A stretch of DNA of 64,000 nt from Antarcticibacterium arcticum. Lineage in GTDB: Bacteria; Bacteroidota; Bacteroidia; Flavobacteriales; Flavobacteriaceae. Positions within the stretch are counted from its first letter, which is position 1. Each line of letters starts with the position of its first letter. The translations under genes and the position numbers were made by a program. Where the stretch lies: contig NZ_CP042476.1 in NCBI RefSeq assembly GCF_007993795.1, positions 1,612,001 through 1,676,000 of the forward strand, written 5' to 3'. The notes under the pieces are model-generated. The model ran no database searches. It was not told where the DNA came from and saw only the letters and a program-made list of their open reading frames with translations. Positions 53,802-62,800 of this stretch are shown here, one piece after another.

Positions 53802-54594
53802 ATTACTCTTATTTACCTTATTTTTAATAATTGCCTATTCCCTGCCGGGCTTTGCCCAACGGGAAATCCCGCCCAGGCCTTCCAACCAGACCAGTGTTTA
53901 TGATGAGGCAGATGTGCTAACAGCTTCGGAAGAGCAAATGCTGGAGCAAAAGCTTATCAATTATGCCGATACCACTTCAACGCAAATCGTTGTTGTGACC
54001 ATAAAATCCCTTGAAGGAGAATATGAAGGAATTTATGCGGCCGAATGGGCGCACGCCTGGGGAATTGGACAGGCAAAGGAAGATAATGGATTGCTGATAC
54101 TTCTTTCAGAAGGCGATAGAAAAATATGGATCACTACCGGGTATGGCCTCGAGGAATATCTTACCGATGCTACAACCAAAGACATTATTGAAAACATCAT
54201 TTTACCTGAATTTCGCACTAACAGCTATTATGGCGGGTTGGACAAAGGGACCTCGGCGATCTTCCAGGTCCTTAACGGAACATTTCAGGGTTCACGCCCA
54301 AAATCATCGGGCGGAACTGGTATACCTGTACATTTACTTATCCTGGGGATCTTTTTCCTAATCTTCCTTTTCTCATTAAGCAATAAGAACAAAGGGAAAG
54401 GTGGCCCCGGAAGCCGGAGAGGCATGGGTGGCTCCCTGCTGGACGTTATTATTCTAAGCAGCCTTGGCCGCGGCGGATTTGGAGGCGGCAGTGGTGGCTT
54501 TGGTGGTGGCGGTGGCTTTGGCGGCGGCGGAGGATTTGGTGGTGGCTTCGGCGGTGGAGGCTTTGGTGGCGGCGGTGCCGGGGGAAGCTGGTAG
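53785..54594 (+). CDS. Exported TPM-domain membrane protein with Gly-rich tail
   Basis: The protein is about 269 residues, starting at the ATG at 53785, which is preceded by AGAGGA and gives a clean signal peptide (LLLFTLFLIIAYSLPGFAQ). A GTG at 53743 and an ATG at 53755 are in frame but sit inside the previous gene. The TPM domain covers about 30-165 (VYDEADVLTASEEQML, KIWITTGYGLEEYLTD). A membrane helix follows (LLILGIFFLIFLFSL), and then a tail of FGGG-type repeats ending AGGSW. This is the YgcG-like layout. Confidence 0.92.
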   Translation: MRQRNKLLLFTLFLIIAYSLPGFAQREIPPRPSNQTSVYDEADVLTASEEQMLEQKLINYADTTSTQIVVVTIKSLEGEYEGIYAAEWAHAWGIGQAKEDNGLLILLSEGDRKIWITTGYGLEEYLTDATTKDIIENIILPEFRTNSYYGGLDKGTSAIFQVLNGTFQGSRPKSSGGTGIPVHLLILGIFFLIFLFSLSNKNKGKGGPGSRRGMGGSLLDVIILSSLGRGGFGGGSGGFGGGGGFGGGGGFGGGFGGGGFGGGGAGGSW

Positions 54595-54604
54595 TTTTAG
54601 TAGT

Positions 54605-54701
54605 GAGTATTGAGTATTGAGTATTGAGTAGTGAGGAGTCATTAGTCTTTAGTCGTTAGACGTTAGACGGTAAAATCTAGAATCTAGAAGCTAGACTGTA
54701 G
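54605..54701. repeat. Degenerate heptanucleotide repeat array
   Basis: A 7-nt period holds through changing units: GAGTATT three times (54605-54625), then ATTAGTC, TTTAGTC, GTTAGAC, GTTAGAC (54641-54668), then AATCTAG twice, AAGCTAG, ACTGTAG (54674-54701). Most units contain TAG or GTT/CTA, so stops appear in several frames. No gene is present. Confidence 0.85.
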
Positions 54702-54796
54702 TAAAATTTCCAGATTCCAGAGGTATAACTCTATTTTTAGACCTAAAGTGCTATTCCAGTTTGGCCTCTTTCCACTTTAACTTTTTTCCTCTTTAA

Positions 54797-54860
54797 CTCT
54801 TTTCCCTTTTACCTCTTTTATTTTTTACCTCTTTTCCTTTTTACCTCTTTAACTTTAAAA
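54797..54860. repeat. 16-nt pyrimidine-rich tandem repeat
   Basis: Units of 16 nt of the form CTCTTTT-N3-TTTTAC start at 54797, 54813 and 54829, with a diverged fourth at 54845. Strand asymmetry is extreme (almost no purines). The array ends 6 nt before the TonB receptor stop codon. Confidence 0.85.
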
Positions 54861-54865
54861 ATAAC

Positions 54866-57661
54866 CTACATTCTCATCATCCTCACTCCTCCTCTGCCTG
54901 CGTTGGGATCTTTTCCTCCAAACTTGCTTATTTTATAGGTAAAGCTGAGCATTGCATAACGTCTTAAAATAAGATTTTGCGTATCCTGTATAAAATCATC
55001 CCCCACAATTCTTTGAGTAGATACGTTTTCATTCAGCATATCATATACTTTGAATTTAAGGGTGGCATTATCTTTCAGGAATTTATAACCAAGGCTCACG
55101 TTCCATAAGAAAGCCGTATTATCAAATCCCGGAGAGACATTTCCGAAGTAATTATAAGAGATATCGTTCCCCAACACAAAATTCTTAGGCCAGAAGGTGG
55201 TTGCTTCAAGGGAAATGCTATGGTTGGTGAAATTCTCATTCCTGTTGGAATTAATATCATACTGCGTTTCAGTAAAGGTTAACTGGTATCCCGGATTAAA
55301 AGAAAAATAATCCTCTATGGCCCAGGTAAAACTGGCTGAAGGTCTTAAACTATATCTTTCAGCTTTAAACTGCACCCCGTTGGTAAACCCAATATTCCTG
55401 TCATAATTCCCATTTAATCCCATGCGGTAACTAAATTCCCTCTTTTCTTTTTTGAATTGTTTGGAAAATGATCCCCCGGCATTGGCATTTATGGCACCAT
55501 CTACGTTGGCATAGGTGGTTGTCCTTATAAGGTCCTCATTGGTAGTTGTAACCGGTACAATGCTGTTATCTGTAAAAGTTATTGATCCATAACTAAAGAA
55601 TCCGCTGCGTTTGGCAAAATCATAATTACGGTATCCACCTCTAAGGGTTTGTGTAAATGTGGGTCTGAGATCGGGATTACCACGAATTATATTCAACGGG
55701 TTGGTTTGGTTAACAACGGGTTGTAATTGCCTTATGGAGGGTACTCCCGCATCACTGTTATAATTAAGGTAAATACTCTTGGATCTTGTGATCTCATATC
55801 GCACATTGGCTCTGAGGAAAAGATTGTCATAAGAATTGGAAAATGAACCTTCCTGTAGAAAATTGGTGTTTTCAAGGGTAGTATTGAGCCACCCTATTTC
55901 AGATCCCAGTCTCCATTTCTCACCTTCGTAGTTCATTCCTATATTAGGAATATTTTTAATGCTTCTGGATTTAAAATCACTGCTGAGTACCTCGTTATAG
56001 GTATTGCTAAAATTACCTGCCTGGTCCAGGTCATATACATACCTGGAATTGGTGGAGCCGGTGGTGGTGAAGTCATAGGAAGCATCCAGAAAAAGTTTGG
56101 TGGCCATCACAAATCTTTGGGTAGCACCAATGGAATAGGTATTTTCATTTTGATCCTCATCTATGAACTGGTTTTGAATCTCTACATTTTCCTGGTCTCC
56201 AAAAAACCGACTTTCAGAATAAAAATAATTTTCATTTTCCTGCAACCGGTGGCGGTTTTCAAAATCTATCTGCGTATAAGCCCCGCGGTTTCCATAACGC
56301 CTTATAACATCCAGGCGGTTGCTGAAGTTTCTGCTTTCAAGATATTCATCATCCAGGATCTCTGTAGAATTTACAAGTTCTCTGTTCTCATTTAAAGAAG
56401 ATGCATTGTTGCTGCGATTGGAATACCCGTTATTTGAATTGAACCTGGGAGAAAATGAAATACGCGTTAAAGTGTCCGGTTTAAATTCAAATCTGGCACT
56501 TGCCCTGTGGCTGTCATTCACAAGGTTTCCGGCGCTGGTAGAATTATAAAAAAAGCGGGAATTGGGCAGGATGTTTTCTCTTTCAATAACCGTTAAAGTC
56601 TCTGTATCATTCCTTCCGAAGAAATAATCGGCATTCAATTCCACCTTCTTCCCCCATTCATTTACAAAATTTATCCCGGCTGTTTCGGCTTTGGTGATCC
56701 CGCCGCCCATATTGCCAAAGTTCATCCCGTTAATTCCGAAAGAACCCCCACCTCCACCACTGGTCATGGTAAAACTACGGGCATTTCTACCCATCATATC
56801 AAATACCTCATCAAAACTGAAGCCCGAGCTGTTTATATTGTTGGAGCTGGCGAGCACGCTTACCCGCAGCTTATCTTTAAAATAATTCCCAATCCCGCTA
56901 AGCTCATAACGGTCATCTGTTCCACCTCCGGCCGTGGCACGGGCAAAATAGCCTTTGTTCTTATCTTCCTGAATGGTGATATTAATGGTCTTATCGTCCG
57001 GATTTCCGGCCTTACCGGTAAATTCCTCACTTCGCGTGCGGGTATCTGTCACTTGTATTTTATCAATGATCTCCTTCGGCAAATTTTTGGTAGCGATCTT
57101 GGGATCATTCCCGAAGAATTCCTTTCCGTTCACCAGGATACGGGAAACAGGTTTACCGTTTACAGTAATATTCCCCTGGGTATCCACTTCAACTCCTGGT
57201 AATTTTCGCATTAATTCTTCCAGATTGGCATCGGGACGGGTTGCGAATGAGGCTGCATTAAATTCCAGCGTGTCCTTTTTAATGGTAATAGGCGCCCGGC
57301 TTCCGGTTAATTGTATCTCGTCCAGGGTATTATCTGCCTCTTCCAGCTGGATATTTCCAAGGTTTTTTACTAATCCGTCTTCAAAGGATATTTTTTGACG
57401 GTACAACTGGAAACCAGTAAAGGACACATAAAAGTCCAGATTTTTTGCTGAAGTATTTCCTGTAATTCGAAAATCTCCGTCTTTTTCTGAAATGGTATAG
57501 CTTACCAGGGTACTGTCGGCAGGATTTTCCACATATACCGTAGCTGCCTCCAGGGGAAGGTTTGTTCCATTTTCAGTAATTTTTCCGGTGAGTTCAAAAT
57601 TTTGGGCGGTGATTTGCAGGGAGAGTACACAAAACAACAACGTAAATAAAATTTTCTTCAT
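54866..57661 (-). CDS. TonB-dependent receptor-like outer-membrane protein
   Basis: The 931-residue protein has a signal peptide (FTLLFCVLSLQITAQ) and an N-terminal carboxypeptidase-regulatory-like beta domain (about 22-105). A plug domain follows at about 130-215 (LEELMRKLPGVEVDTQGNITVNGKPV), then an OMP_b-brl_3-type barrel. A Gly-rich insert (TSGGGGGSFGINGMNFG) lies near 300. No SusD partner is adjacent, so it is not a typical glycan-uptake pair. The substrate is unknown. Its promoter region lies beyond the der terminator. Confidence 0.9.
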   Translation of the reverse strand: MKKILFTLLFCVLSLQITAQNFELTGKITENGTNLPLEAATVYVENPADSTLVSYTISEKDGDFRITGNTSAKNLDFYVSFTGFQLYRQKISFEDGLVKNLGNIQLEEADNTLDEIQLTGSRAPITIKKDTLEFNAASFATRPDANLEELMRKLPGVEVDTQGNITVNGKPVSRILVNGKEFFGNDPKIATKNLPKEIIDKIQVTDTRTRSEEFTGKAGNPDDKTINITIQEDKNKGYFARATAGGGTDDRYELSGIGNYFKDKLRVSVLASSNNINSSGFSFDEVFDMMGRNARSFTMTSGGGGGSFGINGMNFGNMGGGITKAETAGINFVNEWGKKVELNADYFFGRNDTETLTVIERENILPNSRFFYNSTSAGNLVNDSHRASARFEFKPDTLTRISFSPRFNSNNGYSNRSNNASSLNENRELVNSTEILDDEYLESRNFSNRLDVIRRYGNRGAYTQIDFENRHRLQENENYFYSESRFFGDQENVEIQNQFIDEDQNENTYSIGATQRFVMATKLFLDASYDFTTTGSTNSRYVYDLDQAGNFSNTYNEVLSSDFKSRSIKNIPNIGMNYEGEKWRLGSEIGWLNTTLENTNFLQEGSFSNSYDNLFLRANVRYEITRSKSIYLNYNSDAGVPSIRQLQPVVNQTNPLNIIRGNPDLRPTFTQTLRGGYRNYDFAKRSGFFSYGSITFTDNSIVPVTTTNEDLIRTTTYANVDGAINANAGGSFSKQFKKEKREFSYRMGLNGNYDRNIGFTNGVQFKAERYSLRPSASFTWAIEDYFSFNPGYQLTFTETQYDINSNRNENFTNHSISLEATTFWPKNFVLGNDISYNYFGNVSPGFDNTAFLWNVSLGYKFLKDNATLKFKVYDMLNENVSTQRIVGDDFIQDTQNLILRRYAMLSFTYKISKFGGKDPNAGRGGVRMMRM

Positions 57662-57679
57662 TGGGAGGATAAGGTGATA

Positions 57680-57716
57680 AAATTAAAAAGGTCCTAACAT
57701 ATAATGTTAAGACCTT
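57680..57716 (-). terminator. Terminator after der
   Basis: On the minus strand AAGGTC-TTAACAT pairs with ATGTTAGGACCTT (one mismatch), followed by TTTTAATTTT. Confidence 0.85.
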
Positions 57717-57743
57717 GTATAATTCTAATGGTTTAATGATAAA

Positions 57744-59051
57744 TTATTTTTTTCTGAAATAAACTGAAACAGGAACGCCCATAAAATCGAATTCTTCCCT
57801 TAATTTATTCTCCAGGTAACGTTTATAGGGTTCCCGAACGTATTGCGGCAGGTTACAGAAAAATGCAAACTGGGGTTGCGGTGTTGGTAACTGCATACAA
57901 TATTTGATCTTAACGTATTTACCTTTCCAGGCCGGGGGCGGATAATGCTCTATAATAGGCAACATCCTGTCATTAAGCTCACTGGTCTTGATTTTTTTGC
58001 TGCGGTTTTTAAAGACCTCAACGGCAGTTTCTATAGCTTTGAAAATTCGCTGTTTGGTCAAAACAGACATAAAGATTATTGGCACATCTGTAAAAGGCTC
58101 AATTTCCTTCCTTATATCGGCTTCATAATTTTTCAATGTATTGGTTTCCTTATCCTCAACAAGGTCCCATTTATTAACCAGGATCACAATCCCTTTGCGG
58201 TTGCGCTGTGCCAGCCAGAAAATATTTTGCACCTGCCCGTCAAAACCACGGGTGGCATCCATAATGATCAAACACACATCGCAATTTTCAATAGCACGTA
58301 CAGAACGCATAACCGAGTAGAACTCAAGATCTTCCTTCACTTTGGATTTTCTCCTAATTCCTGCAGTATCTACCAGGTTGAATTCAAATCCAAACCTGTT
58401 ATACTTTGTATCAATAGCATCTCTTGTAGTCCCGGCTATATCTGTTACAATGTAACGGTCTTCTCCAATAAGGGCATTTATAAAAGAAGATTTTCCTGCG
58501 TTAGGCCTTCCCACTACCGCAAAGCGCGGTAATTCAGTTTCCTCATCTTCTTCCAGTTCCGGCAAAGATTCTACCAGGGCGTCAAGTAATTCGCCCGTAC
58601 CGCTACCGCTGGTACTCGCAATGGGATAGAAATTTCCCAGTCCAAGGGAATAAAACTCTACAGCATTTTCAAGGCGTTTTGCATTATCAACCTTGTTTAC
58701 CACAAGGAAAACCGGTTTTTTTACCTTCCGAAGAAGTTTTGCAACATCTTCATCCATGCCCGTGATGCCGGATTCCACATCTACCATGAAAATAATGGCA
58801 TCTGCCTCATCAATGGCAAGTTCTACCTGCTTATCAATTTCACTTTCAAATACATCATCACTACCTTTTACATAACCCCCTGTATCAATAAGGGAAAAGG
58901 TCCTTCCATTCCAGTCAGATTTTCCATAGTTCCGGTCACGGGTCACCCCGCTCACGGCATCCACGATCGCCTCCCGGCGCTGGATCATTCGGTTAAAAAA
59001 AGTGGATTTACCTACGTTAGGTCTCCCTACAATGGCTACTATATTGCCCAT
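57744..59051 (-). CDS. der: Ribosome biogenesis GTPase Der
   Basis: The 435-residue product is a tandem GTPase needed for 50S assembly. First G domain: G1 GRPNVGKST at about 8-16, G3 DTGG at about 57-60, and G4 NKVD near 118. Second G domain: G1 GRPNAGKSS near 181, G3 DTAG near 229, and G4 NKWD near 295. The C-terminal KH-like domain ends GVPVSVYFRKK. Length and order are those of EngA/Der. Confidence 0.97.
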   Translation of the reverse strand: MGNIVAIVGRPNVGKSTFFNRMIQRREAIVDAVSGVTRDRNYGKSDWNGRTFSLIDTGGYVKGSDDVFESEIDKQVELAIDEADAIIFMVDVESGITGMDEDVAKLLRKVKKPVFLVVNKVDNAKRLENAVEFYSLGLGNFYPIASTSGSGTGELLDALVESLPELEEDEETELPRFAVVGRPNAGKSSFINALIGEDRYIVTDIAGTTRDAIDTKYNRFGFEFNLVDTAGIRRKSKVKEDLEFYSVMRSVRAIENCDVCLIIMDATRGFDGQVQNIFWLAQRNRKGIVILVNKWDLVEDKETNTLKNYEADIRKEIEPFTDVPIIFMSVLTKQRIFKAIETAVEVFKNRSKKIKTSELNDRMLPIIEHYPPPAWKGKYVKIKYCMQLPTPQPQFAFFCNLPQYVREPYKRYLENKLREEFDFMGVPVSVYFRKK

Positions 59052-59413
59052 ACTGACTTCAATCTTTTATTAATGTGCAAAAATAGGGCTTTTTGGTTGA
59101 ATATTATTGGGGAGGTCTTCAGAATTTAAAAACATTCCCGGGCATTCTTCTAAAATACCTAAAAGTTTCATTTTCAAAGAAAAGAATCTTAAAACCCGCA
59201 TCTCTTTTAATGCAGATGAACTGTAGGATTGAGCATTAAATAAAGTTTATAAAAATTTTAAAACAATTGGCCGCTATAATCTTTACCTTGAAGGAATTGA
59301 GGAAAAATCCTTGTTATAAAATACGCATAACGCGGTTACGGGGATTGGGGTTTTTAAGATTTACCCCCAATACCAATTGGAAACCAATAATAACAATTAA
59401 TAAAATAATCCAG
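59052..59413. other. Gene-free divergent region between der and the WrbA-like gene
   Basis: No gene is seen in 362 nt. It holds TAACGCGGTTA at 59328-59338 and a stem ATTGGGG / CCCCAAT (59344-59371) in the leader of the downstream gene. An in-frame extension of the flavoprotein to 59267 has no protein-like character. Confidence 0.5.
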
Positions 59414-60031
59414 ATGAAAAATGTAAAATTAGCTGTGATCTACTATAGTTCTACCGGGACCAATTACCAACTTGCTCAATGGGCTGAACAGGCAGGAAAA
59501 GATGCAGGGGCAGCAGAAGTCAAACTCCTTAAAATTGCCGAGACGGCTCCTAAAGAGGCTATTGCTGAAAATAAAGACTGGAAAGCCCATCTCGAGGCCA
59601 CGAAGGATGTACCTGAAGTTTCCCTAAAAGACCTGGAATGGGCAGATGCCGTAATATTTAGTGCACCCACCCGGTATGGGAACTTGCCTTCACAGGTTGC
59701 GGCCTTCTTTGATACTACCGGCGGACTCTGGTTCACAGGGAAACTCGCCAATAAGGTGGTAAGTGGGATGACCAGCGCCCAGAACCTGCACGGGGGCCAG
59801 GAAACTACTCTTTTATCCCTATACAAAACTATGCATCACTGGGGTGCTATTGTAGCCGCTCCGGGATATACAGATGAAGTTCTTTTTGCCGCCGGCGGGA
59901 ATCCCTATGGGGTAAGTGTTGCTGCGGGGAAAGAAAACCTTCCAGATAAGGTAAGGAAAGCGGTAGTACATCAAACTGAAAGGACCCTGCAGCTTGCAGG
60001 ATGGATTAAGAGTGGCAATACTCAGAAATAA
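59414..60031 (+). CDS. WrbA-like flavodoxin-fold NAD(P)H:quinone oxidoreductase
   Basis: The 205-residue protein starts at the ATG at 59414. The flavodoxin FMN loop YYSSTGTNYQLAQ is at about 8-20. APTRYGNLPSQVAAFFDTTGGLW is near 83-105 and SAQNLHGGQETTLLSLY near 120-136, both WrbA signatures. It probably makes two-electron reductions of quinones. It lies 31 nt before the Gfo/Idh/MocA gene, which may share its transcript. Confidence 0.9.
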   Translation: MKNVKLAVIYYSSTGTNYQLAQWAEQAGKDAGAAEVKLLKIAETAPKEAIAENKDWKAHLEATKDVPEVSLKDLEWADAVIFSAPTRYGNLPSQVAAFFDTTGGLWFTGKLANKVVSGMTSAQNLHGGQETTLLSLYKTMHHWGAIVAAPGYTDEVLFAAGGNPYGVSVAAGKENLPDKVRKAVVHQTERTLQLAGWIKSGNTQK

Positions 60032-60062
60032 AGGCTAAAACAAATTGGTATCCTTATAAAAA

Positions 60063-61151
60063 ATGAACAGCAGGAGGAGTTTTATTAAGAGATCGGGGTT
60101 AATGGTCGCAGCCTCCACCCTGCCCCTTAACCTCAATTGTTTTATGTTTTTAAAACAAAAACAAAAATTGGGGGTAGCTCTGGTAGGGTTGGGAAATTAC
60201 AGTACCGGTCAACTTGGACCCGCCCTGCTGGAAACACAAAATTGTGAACTTAAAGGCATAGTAACGGGCAGCCCGGAGAAGATCCCGGTTTGGCAAAAGA
60301 AATATGGGATTAAAGACGCCAATGTTTATAATTACCAAAATATGCACACCATTGCCGATAACGATGAGATTGATGTGGTGTATATAGTTTTACCTGTAAG
60401 CCTTCATGCTGAATATGCTATTAAAGCAGCAAATGCAGGAAAACATGTTTGGTGTGAAAAACCTATGGCTAAAACCTCCACAGAATGCAGGCAAATTATT
60501 CAGGCTTGTGAAAAAAATAAAGTAAAATTATCTATTGGTTACAGGATGCAACATGAGGCCAATACACAAACTATTATGAAGTGGGCACATTCCCAGCCCT
60601 TCGGAAAGATCCTGAACCTTGAGGCTGCTGCCGGTTTCAATGGCAGAAATATAGTTCCCTGGAAACTCAAAAAAGAAATGGGTGGCGGGGCCATGTATGA
60701 TATGGGGGTTTACCCGCTTAATGCAGCGAGATACGCTACCGCTATGGAACCCGTCGCGGTAAGCGCTACCCAGAGCACCTCCCGGCCCGAAATGTTCAGG
60801 GAGGTAGATGAGACTACGATTTTTGACCTGGAGTTCCCGGGAGGGGTTATGGCAAAGTGCCATACCAGTTTTGGCGAAAATTTAAATAATCTTGACATAA
60901 AATGTGAGAAAGGTTGGTATTACCTTAGACCTTTTCAAAGCTATTCCGGTGTAAAGGGAGAGGCCAGCGATGGAACTATTCTTTCTCCCTTTGGTAAAAA
61001 CCAACAGGCTGTTCAAATGGATAACGATGCCCTGGCAATTCTAAACAAAGAACCTGTTAGGGTACCGGGAGAAGATGGGCTAAGGGATATTATTATCCTG
61101 GAAAAGATCTATGAATCTGCAGCACAGGGAGGAAAACGAATGAAGCTATAA
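60063..61151 (+). CDS. Tat-exported Gfo/Idh/MocA-family oxidoreductase
   Basis: The 362-residue product opens with a twin-arginine signal (SRRSFIKRSGLMVAAS). A Rossmann NAD(P) domain follows with GVALVGLGNYSTGQLG near 37-52 and the family motif WCEKPMAKT near 139-147. The C-terminal half is the GFO_IDH_MocA substrate domain. Tat export means it folds with its cofactor before transport, as in glucose-fructose oxidoreductase. The substrate is probably a sugar derivative, unspecified. Confidence 0.9.
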   Translation: MNSRRSFIKRSGLMVAASTLPLNLNCFMFLKQKQKLGVALVGLGNYSTGQLGPALLETQNCELKGIVTGSPEKIPVWQKKYGIKDANVYNYQNMHTIADNDEIDVVYIVLPVSLHAEYAIKAANAGKHVWCEKPMAKTSTECRQIIQACEKNKVKLSIGYRMQHEANTQTIMKWAHSQPFGKILNLEAAAGFNGRNIVPWKLKKEMGGGAMYDMGVYPLNAARYATAMEPVAVSATQSTSRPEMFREVDETTIFDLEFPGGVMAKCHTSFGENLNNLDIKCEKGWYYLRPFQSYSGVKGEASDGTILSPFGKNQQAVQMDNDALAILNKEPVRVPGEDGLRDIIILEKIYESAAQGGKRMKL

Positions 61152-61504
61152 ATTATAAAGTTACTACGATTTAATGTTGAAACTTAGCAGATTAAAATAA
61201 AATTAAAATTTGATGATTTATAACTTTTATGGGTGTAACTTACATTTTTTAAAAGCGGTTAAGGAATTTTATTTCTTTCCAAAAAATAACCGCAGAATTT
61301 GGGGATGGAGATTGCCTTTAAATTTGTTCCTCCCTTATATTATTTTTAAATTTTTAAATTATATTTTGTCACATTGCCTATCCCTTTTCCCTACATCCTT
61401 AAATAAATCCCTTTTTATTTTTTTAGATGTTTCCAGTACTTCACTTCCATAAAGTGCAGGATTTGGTATTTATAAATTTTTATGTACCCCAACCCCCAGA
61501 AATC

Positions 61505-61530
61505 CCGGAGTGTAACGCTCCGGTTTTCTA
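61505..61530 (+). terminator. Possible terminator hairpin
   Basis: CCGGAGTG and CGCTCCGG pair over TAA (one G-T pair), followed by TTTTCTATTTTT. It is 354 nt from the nearest upstream gene, so it may end a long 3' region or an unseen RNA. Confidence 0.5.
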
Positions 61531-61612
61531 TTTTTATTACCTGCCCTGAACCCGGTTAAACTGAAATAATTCACTTCTCTTCAGCAGGGCCATTCTGCTA
61601 TATTTTAATTAT

Positions 61613-61620
61613 TAAATTTG
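61613..61620 (+). promoter_or_regulatory. -7 box candidate (TAAATTTG) of the HipA-like kinase gene
   Basis: This is an exact TAnnTTTG match. A start near 61626 leaves about 16 nt of leader containing AAAGGA before the ATG at 61642. Confidence 0.5.
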
Positions 61621-61641
61621 TAGGAATATTTAAAGGACAGA

Positions 61642-62436
61642 ATGAATTTAAGCACCCATTTGCGCCAGGTTACCGTAACCAGGTATATTACCCCCTTAAG
61701 GGAAGGCGGTTCCCTCCCTGCACTGGCAGAGGCAGATGATGATTTTAAATATGTGCTGAAATTTCGCGGTGCCGGTCACGGAGTAAAAGCACTAATTGCC
61801 GAATTGCTTGGAGGTGAGATCGCCCGGGCTTTAGGCCTAAAAGTGCCCGAACTCGTATTTGCCGATCTGGATGAGGCTTTTGGCAGGACCGAAGGAGATG
61901 AGGAGATCCAGGACCTTCTCAAGGGAAGTCAGGGACTCAATCTCGCCCTACATTTTCTCTCTGGAGCAATTAATTTTGATCCCGTAGTGACAAAGCCTGA
62001 GGCAATGCTGGCTTCAAAAATTGTATGGCTGGATGCGTTTATTACCAACGTTGACCGCACTTTCAGGAATACAAATATGCTTATGTGGCATAAGGAACTG
62101 TGGTTAATAGACCACGGAGCTTCATTTTATTTTCACCATTCCTGGGCCAACAGGGAGAAACATGCCATAAGTCCTTTTTCGCTTATTAAGGACCACGTAC
62201 TGTTGCCGCAGGCAAGCATGCTGCAGGAAGCAGATGCTGCCTGTAAGGTATTATTAACTGAAGAAAAGATCAGGGAGATCGTATGGCTTATTCCGCAGGA
62301 TTGGCTGCAATGGGATGATACCGGTGATTCTCCTGAAGAAATTAAAGAAGCATATGCCGGATTTTTAATTACAAGACTGACGCATTCAGAAATATTTATA
62401 AAAGAAGCTCAAAATGCAAGACAAACACTTATATGA
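61642..62436 (+). CDS. HipA-like protein kinase (short form)
   Basis: The 264-residue protein has the core of HipA/phosphoinositide-kinase-like Ser/Thr kinases. The ATP Lys is K40 in YVLKF. The catalytic loop NVDRTFRNTN has D138, N143 and N145, and the metal-binding Asp is D157 in LIDHGASF. It lacks the extra N-terminal subdomain of full HipA (about 440 residues). I match it to the short HipA family that pairs with DUF3037. No HipB-type DNA-binding gene is adjacent. The DUF3037 gene overlaps its end by 23 nt, so the two are coupled. Confidence 0.88.
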   Translation: MNLSTHLRQVTVTRYITPLREGGSLPALAEADDDFKYVLKFRGAGHGVKALIAELLGGEIARALGLKVPELVFADLDEAFGRTEGDEEIQDLLKGSQGLNLALHFLSGAINFDPVVTKPEAMLASKIVWLDAFITNVDRTFRNTNMLMWHKELWLIDHGASFYFHHSWANREKHAISPFSLIKDHVLLPQASMLQEADAACKVLLTEEKIREIVWLIPQDWLQWDDTGDSPEEIKEAYAGFLITRLTHSEIFIKEAQNARQTLI

Positions 62437-62800
62437 ATATGCGGTAATACGCGTGGTACCAAGAGTGGAACGCGAAGAGTTTCTGAATGTTGGGATCATA
62501 TTGTTCTGTAAACAATCGAAATTCCTGCAAATGAAATATGAGTTGGACGAAAACCGGCTCAAATGCCTTGCTGAGGATTTTGACCTGGAAGAGGTAAGCA
62601 AGAATTTACAGTCTTTTGAAAAAATAGCCCATGGTGACAAGGACGCCGGGCCTATTGCTCAAATGGATGTGCCTTCCAGATTCCGCTGGCTCACAGCTAT
62701 ACGCAGTTCGGTTATTCAAACTTCCAGACCACACCCGGGAATGTCCTGTAAACTTGATGATACCATTAACAGGCTGTTTAAAGAGCTGGTACAGATCTAG
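62414..62800 (+). CDS. DUF3037 protein, partner of the HipA-like kinase
   Basis: The 128-residue protein opens with YEYAVIRVVPRVEREEFLNVGIILFC, the DUF3037 pattern, and ends with TSRPHPGMSCKLDDTINRLFKELV. It has no membrane segment or known catalytic motif. It begins inside the kinase gene (23-nt overlap). The constant pairing suggests substrate, inhibitor or adaptor, but none of these is demonstrated to my knowledge. Confidence 0.88.
   Translation: MQDKHLYEYAVIRVVPRVEREEFLNVGIILFCKQSKFLQMKYELDENRLKCLAEDFDLEEVSKNLQSFEKIAHGDKDAGPIAQMDVPSRFRWLTAIRSSVIQTSRPHPGMSCKLDDTINRLFKELVQI

Larger units (their letters stand above)
61152..61641. other. 490-nt gene-free AT-rich region
   Basis: No supported gene is present. 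An 80-codon ORF at 61210-61452 is Phe/Leu-rich and looks like AT-rich noise. A hairpin is at 61505-61523, and a TAAATTTG box at 61613-61620 lies 21 nt before the kinase gene. Confidence 0.55.

Noticed and set aside
59267..59413. N-terminal extension of the WrbA-like protein by 49 codons
   Set aside because: The extension has no protein-like pattern, and the flavodoxin fold begins directly after the ATG at 59414.
61210..61452. 80-codon ORF after the Gfo/Idh/MocA gene
   Set aside because: Phe/Leu/Asn-rich composition is that of AT-rich noise, with no motif and no clear start signal.
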